Shown here in pieces: positions 37,119-46,581 of a stretch of 64,000 nt of DNA. The position numbers and the translations under genes were made by a program. Under the pieces are notes generated by a model that saw nothing but the letters and a program-made list of their open reading frames with translations, made no database searches and had not been told where the DNA came from. Position 1 is the stretch's first letter, and every line of letters starts with the position of its first letter. This DNA comes from Campylobacter ureolyticus. Its GTDB lineage: Bacteria > Campylobacterota > Campylobacteria > Campylobacterales > Campylobacteraceae. The stretch lies in the NCBI RefSeq assembly GCF_013372225.1, contig NZ_CP053832.1, forward strand, positions 992,001 through 1,056,000, read 5' to 3'.

Positions 37119-37753
37119 TGAATTTAAACAAACTTTTAGATGAGATAAATGAGCTTTCAAATGGCAGAAAAGTTGAGCTTGTAGCAGTTAGCAAGTATGT
37201 TGGCCCAAAAGAGATTAAAGAGCTTTTTAACAAAGGTCAAATGAGCTTTGGAGAAAACAGAGTTCAAGATCTTGTTAAAAAAAGTGATGAGTTAAAAGAG
37301 CTAAATTTAAACTGGCATTTTATAGGCACTTTGCAGACAAATAAAATAAATGCCCTTTTAAAAATCCGCCCTACTTTGTGGCAAAGTTGCAACTCCCTAA
37401 AACTTGCACAGGCTGTAGATAAAAGGCTTGATTATAAGCTCGATACTTTGCTTGAGATAAATACAGCAGATGAAGATAGTAAAACTGGACTTGATCTAGC
37501 TCTAGCAATTGAGAGCTATTGCGCAATAAAAGAGAGTTGCAAGAACTTAAATTTAAAAGGCATAATGTGCATTGGTGCCCATAGCGATGATGAGTTAGAA
37601 GTTGCAAAAAGTTTTGAAAAGGCTTATGTAATTTACGAAAGCTTGCAAAATCAAGGCGCTAAAATTTGCTCTATGGGAATGAGCTCTGACTATAAAATGG
37701 CTATAAAATGTGGTTCAAATATGTTAAGAATTGGAAGCTTGTTGTTTAAGTAA
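37118..37753 (+). CDS. YggS/PROSC-family pyridoxal phosphate-binding protein
   Basis: Cytoplasmic PLP-homeostasis protein with an alanine-racemase-like barrel. The 211 residues show LVAVSKYVG with the PLP lysine, FGENRVQDL, WHFIGTLQTNK, and MGMSSDYKMAIKCGSNMLRIGSLLF at the end, all family motifs. The usual G-x-R-I-F-G ending is here IGSLLF. The start overlaps the rseP stop by one base (TGATG). It ends the long plus-strand series. Confidence 0.95.
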   Translation: MNLNKLLDEINELSNGRKVELVAVSKYVGPKEIKELFNKGQMSFGENRVQDLVKKSDELKELNLNWHFIGTLQTNKINALLKIRPTLWQSCNSLKLAQAVDKRLDYKLDTLLEINTADEDSKTGLDLALAIESYCAIKESCKNLNLKGIMCIGAHSDDELEVAKSFEKAYVIYESLQNQGAKICSMGMSSDYKMAIKCGSNMLRIGSLLFK

Positions 37754-37927
37754 ATTTTATTTTATATAAAATAAACTCCAAATTTATTTTAAAAATGCTT
37801 AGCTTGACTAATTTTATATCTTTTATTATTTTATACCTTACCGTTAAAATTTAAAAAATAACCATTTTAAAAAGCTTGGTTATATATAACTTATTTAAGA
37901 CTTTGAATTTGTAAATTTATTAATAAA

Positions 37928-37970
37928 GCGTATTGATGTATAGTATTTTATACTTATACGCCTTTTAAAT
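37928..37970. terminator. Stem-loop in the gap after yggS
   Basis: GCGTAT-N4-GTATA-N6-TATAC-N2-ATACGC forms a two-part stem followed by CTTTT. It lies in the 256-base gap between convergent genes at 37753 and 38010 and could end either transcript. The gap otherwise holds only AT-rich sequence, including a 20-base palindrome at 37755-37774. Confidence 0.45.
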
Positions 37971-38009
37971 TTTCTATACTTTTACTATATGGTCTTGTTG
38001 TTTTAAATT

Positions 38010-38699
38010 TTAATTTTCCTCATTTGTTGCTTTTAAATCTTTTCTGAAATATTTGTATTCACTTATTAAATTTAAAGGCACGGATAGCCAAATTGATAAT
38101 GGTAAAAATATGGCGACAACAATGCCTAGCAATGCTATAAAAAACCCAAGTTCTTTTCCTTTAATAGCATAATTATCATACAACAAGCCAATGTATAAAA
38201 CAGCCATAAAAATCGTTGAAAAATTTATATATAAAAATGACTTAAATAGCGGAATTTCATTTATTAACTTGTAAAATTTATCAACTGCTGAGATAGAACA
38301 TAGATAAATAAATATACATGTTAAATAAATACTTAAAGATATATATAAATTATTTAATGTGTATAAATTTACAAGACAAATATAAATTGGTAATAAATTT
38401 AGCAACATACCAAATAAATACTTTTTTGACAACTTATAATCATAAAAATAAAATGCTTTTAAAACTAAAATTATAGAAAAAAATAAAATATATATTTTAT
38501 AAAAAATAGCTTTCGTTAAAGCTTCAAATATGGCTGCTAATAAAATATCTACAATATCTATTTTATTAAAACTTTTAAGGGCTTCCGAACCACCAAAATA
38601 CATAGCAAAAGTCATACCAACCAAAAAAATAATAACTTGAACTTTAACTAAAAAAATTCTTTTTTTAGTTAGCGATATTTGAGATTTTTCATTTAGCAT
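38010..38699 (-). CDS. Multi-spanning membrane protein of unknown function
   Basis: I do not recognise this 229-residue protein. It has about six hydrophobic helices (approximately 16-34, 50-64, 68-86, 92-112, 118-136, 155-175 and 182-205) and a charged cytoplasmic-looking C-terminus (SEYKYFRKDLKATNEEN). AAAAAGGAAAAAG precedes the ATG. It lies downstream of a small ORF and a zinc-ribbon gene on the same strand, and shares an upstream palindromic element with the latter (38718-38746 and 39209-39238). Confidence 0.75.
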   Translation of the reverse strand: MLNEKSQISLTKKRIFLVKVQVIIFLVGMTFAMYFGGSEALKSFNKIDIVDILLAAIFEALTKAIFYKIYILFFSIILVLKAFYFYDYKLSKKYLFGMLLNLLPIYICLVNLYTLNNLYISLSIYLTCIFIYLCSISAVDKFYKLINEIPLFKSFLYINFSTIFMAVLYIGLLYDNYAIKGKELGFFIALLGIVVAIFLPLSIWLSVPLNLISEYKYFRKDLKATNEEN

Positions 38700-38717
38700 C
38701 TTTTTCCTTTTTACACC

Positions 38718-38746
38718 ACAAATTTATAACTTATAAAATTATAAAT
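38718..38746 (-). promoter_or_regulatory. Palindromic upstream element, copy A
   Basis: ACAAATTTATAA-N5-AAAATTATAAAT, 19 bases before the ATG at 38699. Its inner arms ATTTATAA / TTATAAAT are complementary and on the minus strand provide a TATAAT -10 box. Copy B with the same two 12-base blocks and N6 is at 39209-39238. Confidence 0.55.
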
Positions 38747-38755
38747 ATTGTTTTT

Positions 38756-38857
38756 TTATAGTAGTTTTTTAGCAAACCCTGTTTTTTCTATAAAATTATC
38801 CATAAATCTAAATCTTCTATACATCAAACCAGCTATAAGACTTAGCACTTTTTTCAC
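38756..38857 (-). CDS. Possible 33-residue basic peptide
   Basis: GTG at 38857 follows the TGA of the zinc-ribbon gene directly (TGA-GTG), so it could be translated by reinitiation. The peptide starts MKKVLSLIAGLMYRRFRF and ends IEKTGFAKKLL: a short hydrophobic segment then a basic amphipathic stretch. No ribosome site of its own is obvious. It may instead be the remnant of a longer gene. Confidence 0.35.
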   Translation of the reverse strand: MKKVLSLIAGLMYRRFRFMDNFIEKTGFAKKLL

Positions 38858-39190
38858 TCATTTCTCATCTTTTTTATATATATTACAAGGCAAAAATCCA
38901 ATAAACAATCTATAACCTATATAAAAAATTAAAATAGCAATTAACCAAATTTCTCCACCAAAACTAATTGGCGATATATAATCTATTACCGTAACAATCA
39001 AAAATATATGTATAGGCAATAAATATAATACACACAAACTCAAAAATATTGCAATAAAATAATTTATGCCATAGTTTGTATTGCATTTATTGCAAACAAA
39101 CCCCCAGCTTCCAAAAATATACTCTTTTATAGAATTACATTTTTTTATTTTATTTCCACAAACTTCACATTTTTTGTAAAGAAATCCCAT
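38858..39190 (-). CDS. Small zinc-ribbon membrane protein
   Basis: A 110-residue protein beginning with a four-cysteine ribbon (KCEVCGNKIKKC at 7-18 and CNKCN at about 34-38), followed by two membrane helices (about 46-70 and 77-97) and a cytoplasmic tail. The cysteine pairs suggest a structural zinc site. GGAAAAAACAA precedes the ATG. Function unknown; the layout resembles small envelope proteins seen in variable regions. Shares an upstream element with the membrane protein at 38010-38699. Confidence 0.75.
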   Translation of the reverse strand: MGFLYKKCEVCGNKIKKCNSIKEYIFGSWGFVCNKCNTNYGINYFIAIFLSLCVLYLLPIHIFLIVTVIDYISPISFGGEIWLIAILIFYIGYRLFIGFLPCNIYKKDEK

Positions 39191-39208
39191 TTGTTTTTTC
39201 CTAGCGAC

Positions 39209-39238
39209 ACAAATTTATAATTTTTTAAAATTATAAAT
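39209..39238 (-). promoter_or_regulatory. Palindromic upstream element, copy B
   Basis: ACAAATTTATAA-N6-AAAATTATAAAT, 19 bases before the ATG at 39190: the same distance to the start codon as copy A, although the surrounding bases differ. The 266-base gap it belongs to contains otherwise only AT-rich sequence and the clpB terminator. Confidence 0.55.
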
Positions 39239-39424
39239 CTTTTCATTTATTTATCTTTATTTTTAAATTTAAAATTTAAATGTAATGAAGAAATTATATA
39301 ACTTTATTTCTTAAATTTGAATGTTTTTATTTTGACTTGTATCGTAAATTTCATTTATCAATACTATTTTAATTTAATAATTTATTTTTAAGAATTTGTG
39401 TATTAGTTTTAAATAGAAATTTAA

Positions 39425-39455
39425 AAACAAAATGGCAGCCAAAACTGCCATTTTT
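39425..39455 (-). terminator. Rho-independent terminator of clpB
   Basis: On the minus strand ATGGCAG-N6-CTGCCAT is followed by TTTGTTTTT, starting five bases after the clpB stop codon. A7 before and T5 after the stem on the plus strand make it symmetric. Confidence 0.88.
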
Positions 39456-39456
39456 A

Positions 39457-42036
39457 CTATTTTACATTTATTTTTATATTGTTCTCATCAGCATCTATTA
39501 CTATCTCATCGCCACTTTTTATCTCATCTTTGAGTATCATCTCAGCTATCTCATCTTCAACCAACTCATACATTGCTCTTCTTAGAGGTCTTGCACCAAA
39601 CTCAGCGTCATACCCAACACTTGCGATAAGTTTTTTGGCATTTTGAGTTAAGTTAGCTTTTATCTCTCTTTCTAATAGCTTGCTTTGTAGCGACTTAAAC
39701 ATAATATCTACAATTTTTACTAGATTTTCCTCTTTTAAAGGATTAAATACAATAATATCATCAAGTCTATTTAAAAACTCTGGCTTAAAATAGCTTTTCA
39801 AAGCAGCCTTAACAAGTTCATCTCTTTTTTCTTTATCGCCACTAAACTCCATAATTTCATTTGAGGCGATATTTGAAGTTAAGATTATAATTGTATTTTT
39901 AAAATCAACTGTAACGCCCTTATTATCAGTCGCTCTACCATCATCTAAGATTCCAAGCAAGATATTAAAAACATCTTTATGAGCCTTTTCTATTTCATCA
40001 AAAAGCAAAACCGAATAAGGCTTTCTTCTAACAGCCTCGCTAAGTTGTCCACCCTCATCATATCCAACATATCCAGGAGGTGCTCCAAGAAGTCTTGAGA
40101 CACTATGACGCTCCATATATTCACTCATATCAAAGCGTATCATCGCCTTTTCATCATCAAACAAAAACTTAGCCAAAGCTTTTGCCGACTCAGTTTTTCC
40201 AACTCCAGTAGGTCCTAAAAACAAAAAGCTTCCAATCGGCCTATTGGCACTTGAAAGACCTGCTTTATTTCGCTTTATTGCTCTTGCTAATGCATGAAGT
40301 GCCTCATCTTGCCCTACAACACTCTCTTTTAAATGCTCTTCAATATTTAGGTATTTTTCTTTTTCACTAGTTAGCATTTTAGCAACACTAATACCTGTCC
40401 ATTTACTTAAAATTCCAGCTACTAAATTCTCATCAACCTCATTCTTTAAAAGTGTCCCGTTTTCTTGCATTTTTACCCATTTTTCTTCAAGAGCTTTTAT
40501 TTCATTTTCTTTAGCGGGAATTTTTCCATACTCTATCTCAGCAGCTTTGTTTAGATCTCCATTTCGCCTAGCCATCTCAGCTTCATTTTTTAAACTATCA
40601 ACGCTTTTTTTAGCCTCACTTATAGAGCTAAATACCTTTTTTTCGTTTTCAAATTGTGAATTTAGCGCATTTTTCTTTTCATTTAAATTTGCTAGTTCTT
40701 TTTCTATTTCACCAAGCCTTGTTTCATTCTTTTCTTTATCTTCCATTTTTAAGGCTTCTTTTTCAACTTGCAAAGTTACAATTTCTCGCTTTATTTTTGC
40801 TAACTCAAAAGGCTCACTTTCTATTTGCATTTTAAGCTCAGCTGCTGCCTCATCAATCAAATCTATAGCTTTATCTGGCAAAAATCTACCTGAGATATAG
40901 CGATCACTTAACTTTGCAGCCGCAACTAATGCACTATCAGTTATGCTAACATTGTGATGAACTTCAAGACGCTCTTTGATGCCTCTTAAAATTTGCAAAG
41001 CTTCATTAACACTTGGCTCACCGACATTTACAGGCTGAAAACGGCGCTGCAATGCTGCATCTTTTTCAAAATATTTTCTATACTCTTTTAGTGTTGTTGC
41101 ACCGATTGTGTGAAGCTCACCTCTTGCAAGAGCTGGTTTTAGTATATTTGCCGCATCCATACTTCCTTCACTTGCACCCGCTCCTACAATTGTGTGGATT
41201 TCATCTATAAATAAAATAACATTTTTTGCTTTTATAACTTCATCAATAACCGCTTTTAGTCTATCTTCAAACTCTCCACGATACTTTGCACCTGCAATTA
41301 ATGCACTCATGTCAAGAGCAATTAATTTTTTGTTTGCAAGGCTTGTTGGAACATCATTTTTTACTATTTTTTGAGCTAGACTTTCAACAATTGCAGTTTT
41401 TCCAACACCTGGTTCACCAAGTAAAATAGGATTATTTTTAGTTTTTCTTATTAAAATTTGCATAACCCTTTGAAGTTCTTCATCTCGCCCAATAACAGGA
41501 TCTAACTTGCCCTCTCTTGCCTTAGTTGTTAAATCGATACCGTATTTTGCCAAACTATCCATTGTCTCATCAGCAGTTTTTGAGTCGATCTTTTGCCCTG
41601 CTCTTAACTTTTCAAGCTCTTTTTTAAATTCATTTAAATCTACAAATTTACTTAAAATTTGTTTAATAGGATCATTTTCTAAATTTGCCAAAATCCAAGT
41701 ATCAATAGCTATAAAACTATCTCCAAGTTTTGTCATTAGCCCTTTTGCGTTATCCAATGAATTTATCAAATCCAAACTAATTTTAATATTATCTCTATTT
41801 ACATTTGAACTTGTAGGTAAAGTTGAAATACGAGACTTTATCTCTAAATTTAATGCTTCATTCGAAACGCCAAATTTATTTAAAATTTGATTTAATATCG
41901 AGCTTGTATCTGTACTCATAGCCCAAAGTATATGTAATGGCTTTACCTCGCTATTTTTTGAATGAAGTGCCAAAGAAAGTGAACTCTCAACTGTTTGCGT
42001 AAGTTGATCAGTTAAAATTTCAAATATATTATTCAT
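39457..42036 (-). CDS. clpB: ATP-dependent disaggregase ClpB
   Basis: Hexameric Hsp100 chaperone that, with DnaK, pulls proteins out of aggregates. The 859 residues contain an N-domain (1-140), AAA domain 1 with Walker [10 protein letters not shown] and Walker [11 protein letters not shown], the coiled-coil M domain (about 400-520, [14 protein letters not shown]), and AAA domain 2 with Walker [10 protein letters not shown] and [11 protein letters not shown]. No ClpP-binding IGF loop is evident, separating it from ClpA. GGAAAAAAG precedes the ATG. It has its own strong promoter (42068-42096) and terminator. Confidence 0.97.
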   Translation of the reverse strand: MNNIFEILTDQLTQTVESSLSLALHSKNSEVKPLHILWAMSTDTSSILNQILNKFGVSNEALNLEIKSRISTLPTSSNVNRDNIKISLDLINSLDNAKGLMTKLGDSFIAIDTWILANLENDPIKQILSKFVDLNEFKKELEKLRAGQKIDSKTADETMDSLAKYGIDLTTKAREGKLDPVIGRDEELQRVMQILIRKTKNNPILLGEPGVGKTAIVESLAQKIVKNDVPTSLANKKLIALDMSALIAGAKYRGEFEDRLKAVIDEVIKAKNVILFIDEIHTIVGAGASEGSMDAANILKPALARGELHTIGATTLKEYRKYFEKDAALQRRFQPVNVGEPSVNEALQILRGIKERLEVHHNVSITDSALVAAAKLSDRYISGRFLPDKAIDLIDEAAAELKMQIESEPFELAKIKREIVTLQVEKEALKMEDKEKNETRLGEIEKELANLNEKKNALNSQFENEKKVFSSISEAKKSVDSLKNEAEMARRNGDLNKAAEIEYGKIPAKENEIKALEEKWVKMQENGTLLKNEVDENLVAGILSKWTGISVAKMLTSEKEKYLNIEEHLKESVVGQDEALHALARAIKRNKAGLSSANRPIGSFLFLGPTGVGKTESAKALAKFLFDDEKAMIRFDMSEYMERHSVSRLLGAPPGYVGYDEGGQLSEAVRRKPYSVLLFDEIEKAHKDVFNILLGILDDGRATDNKGVTVDFKNTIIILTSNIASNEIMEFSGDKEKRDELVKAALKSYFKPEFLNRLDDIIVFNPLKEENLVKIVDIMFKSLQSKLLEREIKANLTQNAKKLIASVGYDAEFGARPLRRAMYELVEDEIAEMILKDEIKSGDEIVIDADENNIKINVK

Positions 42037-42067
42037 CTTTTTTCCTTTTTATTTTTATAATAGTAGT

Positions 42068-42096
42068 ATTATATAACTTTAGTCTTTAATTGTCAA
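42068..42096 (-). promoter_or_regulatory. clpB promoter with consensus -35 and -10 boxes
   Basis: On the minus strand TTGACA (42091-42096), exactly 17 bases, then TATAAT (42068-42073): a perfect sigma-70 consensus, 32 bases before the start codon. Campylobacter housekeeping promoters normally lack a -35 box. No CIRCE or HspR-type (CTTGAGT-N7-ACTCAAG) repeat is visible next to it. Confidence 0.85.
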
Positions 42097-42174
42097 GTTT
42101 CCTAAATGAAATTTTTAAATTTATACTTTTTTACAAAAATGTGAATTATTTATCTAAATTTTATTGATTTATGC

Positions 42175-42180
42175 TAAAAT
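42175..42180 (+). promoter_or_regulatory. Extended -10 box of the ctpA-pur operon
   Basis: TGC-TAAAAT, 31 bases before the TTG start at 42211; no -35 box visible. Confidence 0.4.
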
Positions 42181-42210
42181 TCCCACATAAAATTATATTT
42201 GGAGAATGGA

Positions 42211-43575
42211 TTGAAACAAAAAAATAAAATTTTAAGTTTTGGCATATTTTCTGCCATAGTCGCATCGTTTGTTATATCAACAAATTTAAATGCACAAACA
42301 CCAAAAAAACCTGAAAAAGAAGAGACAAAGCTTGAGAGTTTAGCTAAATTTACAAGAGTTATTACAACTGTTGAGAGCAGTTATGCTGATGAACTTACTT
42401 TTTCAGAGATTATTAACAAAGCAATTTCTGGGCTTATGACAAATTTAGATGCACACTCTGGCTTTTTAGATGAAAAAGCATTTGAAGATACAAAGGTTCA
42501 AACTCAAGGAGAGTTTGGAGGACTTGGCATAACAGTTGGCATGAAAGATGGAGCTTTAACTGTAATATCACCTATTGAAGGAACTCCTGCTGATAAAGCT
42601 GGTGTAAAATCAAATGACGTTATATTAAGAATAGATGGAAATGCAACTTTGGGAATAACCTTAGAAGAAGCAGTTAGTAAAATGCGTGGAAAACCAAAAA
42701 CTCCAATAACAATAACAATAGTAAGAAAAGGAGAGCCTCGTCCATTTGATATAAACATAATAAGAGATATTATAAAAGTTGATTCTGTTTATGCAAAAAA
42801 TATAGAAGATGAAGATATTTTATACTTAAGAGTTACAAATTTTGATCAAAAAGTTACAAAAGAGTCAGCTAAATTTATAAAAGAATTTGCTAAAAATAAT
42901 AAAGATGCAAAGGGTATAATCCTAGATCTTAGAAATAATCCAGGTGGACTTTTAGATCAAGCAATTGGACTTACAAATTTATTTGTTGATAAAGGCGTGA
43001 TAGTATCTCAAAAAGGAAGAGATGCAAAAGAAAATCTTGAATATAGCGCAAAAAAAAATGAAAAAATTACTGACTTACCTCTTGTTGTTTTGGTAAATAG
43101 CGGAAGTGCTAGCGCAAGTGAAATCGTAAGTGGAGCTTTGCAAGATTTAAAAAGAGCAGTTGTAATAGGAGAAGAGACTTTTGGCAAAGGAAGTGTTCAA
43201 GTTATACTTCCATTAAATGAAAAAGAAGCTCTAAAAATGACAATTGCAAGATACTACCTACCAAGTGGACGAACTATACAAAATAAAGGCGTTACACCAG
43301 ATCTTGAAGTGTTTTATGGAAAAGTTCCTAATGATGATAAAGCATTTAGCATAAAAGAAACTGATCTAAAACAACATCTTGAAAACGAACTTCAAAAAAT
43401 TGATGATAACAAAACAGAAAGTAATAAAACTATAAATTTAGACCATAACAAAACAGATACTAAAGAAAAAGACAAAGAAAAAATAATAACAAAAAAAGAT
43501 CTTTATGATGATATGCAACTTAAAACTGCTGTTGACACTATAAAGGTTTTAAATCTTACAAAGGATGGAAAATGA
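42211..43575 (+). CDS. ctpA: Carboxy-terminal processing peptidase (S41 family)
   Basis: Periplasmic serine protease. The TTG at 42211 is the likely start because GGAGA (42201-42205) lies six bases upstream; the in-frame TTG at 42199 overlaps this site. From there the 454 residues have a signal peptide (about 1-29, ending LNAQ), a PDZ domain (about 85-165, [29 protein letters not shown]), and the Ser-Lys dyad in [15 protein letters not shown] and [11 protein letters not shown]. The C-terminus is a charged Asn/Lys/Asp linker. It overlaps purC by four bases, an order also remembered from C. jejuni. Confidence 0.95.
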   Translation: MKQKNKILSFGIFSAIVASFVISTNLNAQTPKKPEKEETKLESLAKFTRVITTVESSYADELTFSEIINKAISGLMTNLDAHSGFLDEKAFEDTKVQTQGEFGGLGITVGMKDGALTVISPIEGTPADKAGVKSNDVILRIDGNATLGITLEEAVSKMRGKPKTPITITIVRKGEPRPFDINIIRDIIKVDSVYAKNIEDEDILYLRVTNFDQKVTKESAKFIKEFAKNNKDAKGIILDLRNNPGGLLDQAIGLTNLFVDKGVIVSQKGRDAKENLEYSAKKNEKITDLPLVVLVNSGSASASEIVSGALQDLKRAVVIGEETFGKGSVQVILPLNEKEALKMTIARYYLPSGRTIQNKGVTPDLEVFYGKVPNDDKAFSIKETDLKQHLENELQKIDDNKTESNKTINLDHNKTDTKEKDKEKIITKKDLYDDMQLKTAVDTIKVLNLTKDGK

Positions 43576-44285
43576 CAAAAGACAAGCTAATCTATGAAGG
43601 AAAAGCTAAAAAGATGTGGAGTGTAAAAGAAGATGATGATCTTTTAATAGCTGAGTTTAAGGACTCTTTAACTGCATTTAATGGTGTTAAAAAAGCCGAA
43701 GAAAGTGGAAAAGGTGCATTAAACAATAAAATAAGCACTGAGATTTTTAAACTTTTGGAAAAACATGGTATCAAGACAGATTTGGTAAAAAAAATCGATG
43801 ATATAAATCAAGTAGTTAGAAAATGTAAAATTATCCCTCTTGAAGTTGTCGTTAGAAATATTGCAACAGGAAGTCTTACAAAAAGACTTGGCATAAAAGA
43901 TGGCACAATTCTTCCTTTTACATTAGTTGAGTTTTGTTATAAAAACGATGAACTAAACGATCCTATTTTAAATGATGAACACTGCTTGCTTTTAGACGCC
44001 GTTAAAACAAAAGATGAACTTGAAATTTTAAAAACAGAAGCTAAGAAAATAAATAAAATTTTAAAAGATTTTTTTGATAAAAAAGATTTAAAATTGGTTG
44101 ATTTTAAAATCGAGTTTGGAAAGACAAAAGATGGCGAAATTATTCTAGCTGATGAGATAAGTCCTGATAGCTGCAGATTTTGGGATAAAAATACAAACGA
44201 AAAACTTGATAAAGATAGATTTAGACAAGATCTTGGCAATGTCAAAGTTGCTTATGAAGAAGTTTTAAGAAGAATTTTAGGGTAA
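43572..44285 (+). CDS. purC: Phosphoribosylaminoimidazole-succinocarboxamide synthase (SAICAR synthetase)
   Basis: Purine synthesis: joins aspartate to CAIR. The 237 residues show [11 protein letters not shown] at the start, [24 protein letters not shown], and [12 protein letters not shown] near the end, all family motifs. The ATG overlaps the protease stop (ATGA). First of three consecutive purine genes. Confidence 0.97.
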   Translation: MTKDKLIYEGKAKKMWSVKEDDDLLIAEFKDSLTAFNGVKKAEESGKGALNNKISTEIFKLLEKHGIKTDLVKKIDDINQVVRKCKIIPLEVVVRNIATGSLTKRLGIKDGTILPFTLVEFCYKNDELNDPILNDEHCLLLDAVKTKDELEILKTEAKKINKILKDFFDKKDLKLVDFKIEFGKTKDGEIILADEISPDSCRFWDKNTNEKLDKDRFRQDLGNVKVAYEEVLRRILG

Positions 44286-44289
44286 AAGT

Positions 44290-44523
44290 ATGAAAGTAAT
44301 TGTAAATATAAAATTAAAAGATTTAGTTTTAGATCCTGCCGGTAAAGCCACGCAGGATGCTCTTTGCTCACTAGGTTTTAATGTTAAAAATGTAAGAATT
44401 GGTAAGCAAATTGTTTTTGATCTTGATAAAAAAAATGAAGATGATGCAAAAAAAGAAGTTACTAAAATGTGTGAAGAGCTTCTTGCAAATACAGTTATTG
44501 AAGATTATGAGATAGTTTTATGA
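44290..44523 (+). CDS. purS: Phosphoribosylformylglycinamidine synthase subunit PurS
   Basis: Small structural subunit of the three-part FGAM synthase (PurS-PurQ-PurL), which feeds ammonia from PurQ to PurL. The 77 residues follow the family: VNIKLKDLVLDPAGKATQDALCSLGF, then VRIGKQIVFDL. It overlaps purQ by four bases. The catalytic purL is not in this window. Confidence 0.95.
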   Translation: MKVIVNIKLKDLVLDPAGKATQDALCSLGFNVKNVRIGKQIVFDLDKKNEDDAKKEVTKMCEELLANTVIEDYEIVL

Positions 44524-45194
44524 AAGTAGTAATTATAAAATTTCCAGGAACTAACTGTGATGAAGATACAAAATATGCTTTTGATAAACTCGGCTTTAAG
44601 TGTGAGATAATAAATCATAAGCAAGACAAATTTTGTGCTGATTTGGTTGTACTGCCTGGTGGATTTAGCTATGGGGATTACTTAAGAACAGCTGCTATTT
44701 CTAAATTTAGTCCAGCTATGAGTGAGGTTTTAAACCATGCAAAAAAAGGTGGCTATATTTTAGGAATTTGCAATGGCTTTCAAATGCTTTTAGAGTTAAA
44801 ACTTCTAGAAGGTGCGATGCTAAAAAATAAAAATTTAAATTTTATTTCTAAATTTCAAAATTTAAAAGTTATTTCAAACAATAATAAATTTCTTTCAAAG
44901 TGCAGTAAAGATGAGGTTTTAAATATACCAATAGCTCATGGCGAGGGAAATTATTATGCTGATGAAAAAACTATTAAAAGCTTAGAAGAAAATGATCAAA
45001 TTATTTTAAAATATTGTGATGAACTTGGAAACATAACAAATGAATCAAACCCAAATGGTTCAGTTTTAAATATAGCAGGAATTTGTGATAAAGATAAAAA
45101 AATATTTGGTCTTATGCCACATCCAGAGCGTGCTTGTGAGGAAATTTTAGGTGGTAGTGATGGTGTTAAAATGCTAAAAGGCTTTCTTTGTTAA
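44520..45194 (+). CDS. purQ: Phosphoribosylformylglycinamidine synthase glutaminase subunit PurQ
   Basis: Class I glutamine amidotransferase that supplies ammonia to PurL. The 224 residues contain FPGTNCDEDT, LPGGFSYGDYLRTAAIS, the nucleophile Cys in ILGICNGFQ, and the His-Glu pair in LMPHPERACEE. The start ATG overlaps purS; the next gene starts inside the last codons. Confidence 0.97.
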   Translation: MKVVIIKFPGTNCDEDTKYAFDKLGFKCEIINHKQDKFCADLVVLPGGFSYGDYLRTAAISKFSPAMSEVLNHAKKGGYILGICNGFQMLLELKLLEGAMLKNKNLNFISKFQNLKVISNNNKFLSKCSKDEVLNIPIAHGEGNYYADEKTIKSLEENDQIILKYCDELGNITNESNPNGSVLNIAGICDKDKKIFGLMPHPERACEEILGGSDGVKMLKGFLC

Positions 45195-46450
45195 GAGTAG
45201 TTTTTTTACTCATTTTTGCTAGTTTTGTTTTTGCACAAGACATTGATATAGAGTTTTTGAAAAGTATAAAGCCAGTTTCTTCAAGCGAGTTGCTAGAAAA
45301 AAATTCAAACCAATCAGCAAAAACAACTGATGAAATTTTAAATAAAGATACTCTTACACTTGATGATTTAAAACAAATTGCACCAAACGAAGATGGTAAT
45401 TTGGAGCTTGATAATTCATTGATTTATCAAGAAGTAAGAGTGACTGATTTTTTACTATCAACTAGAAATGTTCCTAAAAACGTTTATCAAAATCAAATTT
45501 TTAGCATAAATTTCAATGCAGATATTCAACAAAATATAAGTTTAGATCTGAATTTAACAGTTGATAAAACTCCAAATTTGGAGTGGTTAAATGAAGGAAA
45601 AATAAACTGGGATAAAGATATAAATGGCGTTTACTCAACTAAACTTTGGTTTGAAGCAAAAGAGAAAAATGCAAGCTTAAGTAAAATTTCAATCATAGCA
45701 AAAAGAAATGGAGAATTTTTTCAAAAAGCAAACATAAGTCCAAAACTTCCTAAAATTCTACCCATAGAAGAAAAGGATGGCTATGCTCATATCGTAGCTG
45801 ATGAGTTAAAAGTATTAAACTACAAAACGGCAAAATTTGATGAAAATTCGAATATTATGACTATTGAACTATCTTCAAAAAATGCAAATTTAAAAAGCTT
45901 TTACGTAAATAATGAAAATATAATAAGACAAGGTATAAATTCCACAAAAGGTGGATATCAAAACCAAAAAGGCTTTTACTTTGTTGTTTTTAATAACAAT
46001 ATAAAGAAATTTGATTTTTCTTATTTTAATGCTAAAACGAAACAATTTGAAAGTTTTTCTTTAAATATTAAGCTTGAAGTCGATGACTTAAGCACCCAAA
46101 CAGAACTAAATCCACAAAATGATCCATTTTATGCTTACAAAAAAACTGCTCTTTACGCGGGTGTTATATTGCTTTTATTTTTATATATTTTTAGTAAAAA
46201 TACCACACCACTTATATTTGCATGTATTTTGATAGCATTTCATATATATAATAAAGATCCTCATAATGTCGGAATTGTAAGCAAAGATGCAAAAGTTAAA
46301 ATTTTACCTATTGAAAAATCAACTATTTTTTATATACCTGATAGTGATGAAAAAGTTGAAATTTTTGATCAAAATAAAAATTACTATAAAGTTCTTTTTG
46401 AAAATGGAAAAATTGGCTGGGTAAATAGTCAATATTTAATTAAAAAATAA
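45188..46450 (+). CDS. Membrane protein with C-terminal SH3-like domain, unknown function
   Basis: The 420 residues start with a signal peptide (LRVVFLLIFASFVFAQ), followed by a large periplasmic region with beta-rich sequence (about 75-310), two close membrane helices (about 320-355, ILLLFLYIF and LIFACILIAF), and a bacterial SH3-like end (368-420; VKILPIEKSTIFY...YKVLFENGKIGWVNSQYL). SH3b domains often bind peptidoglycan. The general layout recalls BatD-type proteins, but I cannot confirm this. TTG start at 45188, overlapping purQ by seven bases; I recall an unnamed gene at the same position in C. jejuni. Confidence 0.8.
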   Translation: MLRVVFLLIFASFVFAQDIDIEFLKSIKPVSSSELLEKNSNQSAKTTDEILNKDTLTLDDLKQIAPNEDGNLELDNSLIYQEVRVTDFLLSTRNVPKNVYQNQIFSINFNADIQQNISLDLNLTVDKTPNLEWLNEGKINWDKDINGVYSTKLWFEAKEKNASLSKISIIAKRNGEFFQKANISPKLPKILPIEEKDGYAHIVADELKVLNYKTAKFDENSNIMTIELSSKNANLKSFYVNNENIIRQGINSTKGGYQNQKGFYFVVFNNNIKKFDFSYFNAKTKQFESFSLNIKLEVDDLSTQTELNPQNDPFYAYKKTALYAGVILLLFLYIFSKNTTPLIFACILIAFHIYNKDPHNVGIVSKDAKVKILPIEKSTIFYIPDSDEKVEIFDQNKNYYKVLFENGKIGWVNSQYLIKK

Positions 46451-46468
46451 TTTTAAATCTTAATACTC

Positions 46469-46501
46469 AGTAAGTTGATAGTAATAATATCAACTTACTT
46501 T
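46469..46501 (+). terminator. Terminator-like hairpin after the ctpA-pur operon
   Basis: Perfect 12-base stem AGTAAGTTGATA / TATCAACTTACT with a 7-base loop, 18 bases after the stop at 46450. The T tract is short (TTT), so it may act partly as a transcript-end protector. Confidence 0.7.
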
Positions 46502-46519
46502 ATAAAAATATATTATTTC

Positions 46520-46548
46520 TTGCAATTTTAATCACTTTGTTGTATAAT
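46520..46548 (+). promoter_or_regulatory. htpG promoter
   Basis: TTGCAA (46520-46525), exactly 17 bases, TATAAT (46543-46548), 33 bases before the ATG at 46582. The spacing is the same as in the clpB and hrcA promoters; the -35 box is less perfect. Confidence 0.65.
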
Positions 46549-46581
46549 CTGCTAAAAATTCGAAATAAAAAAGGAATAATT

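Noticed and set aside
40547-40900. Open frame of 117 codons on the strand opposite clpB
   Set aside because: It mirrors the clpB coding frame, has a Ser/Phe-rich composition typical of antisense frames in AT-rich genes, and has no ribosome site.
42040-42110. CIRCE or HspR (HAIR) operator upstream of clpB
   Set aside because: Neither repeat can be found on either strand; only the promoter boxes are visible.
46537-46581. Earlier start for htpG
   Set aside because: It would overlap the -10 box; ATG 46582 has a good ribosome site and matches the family start.
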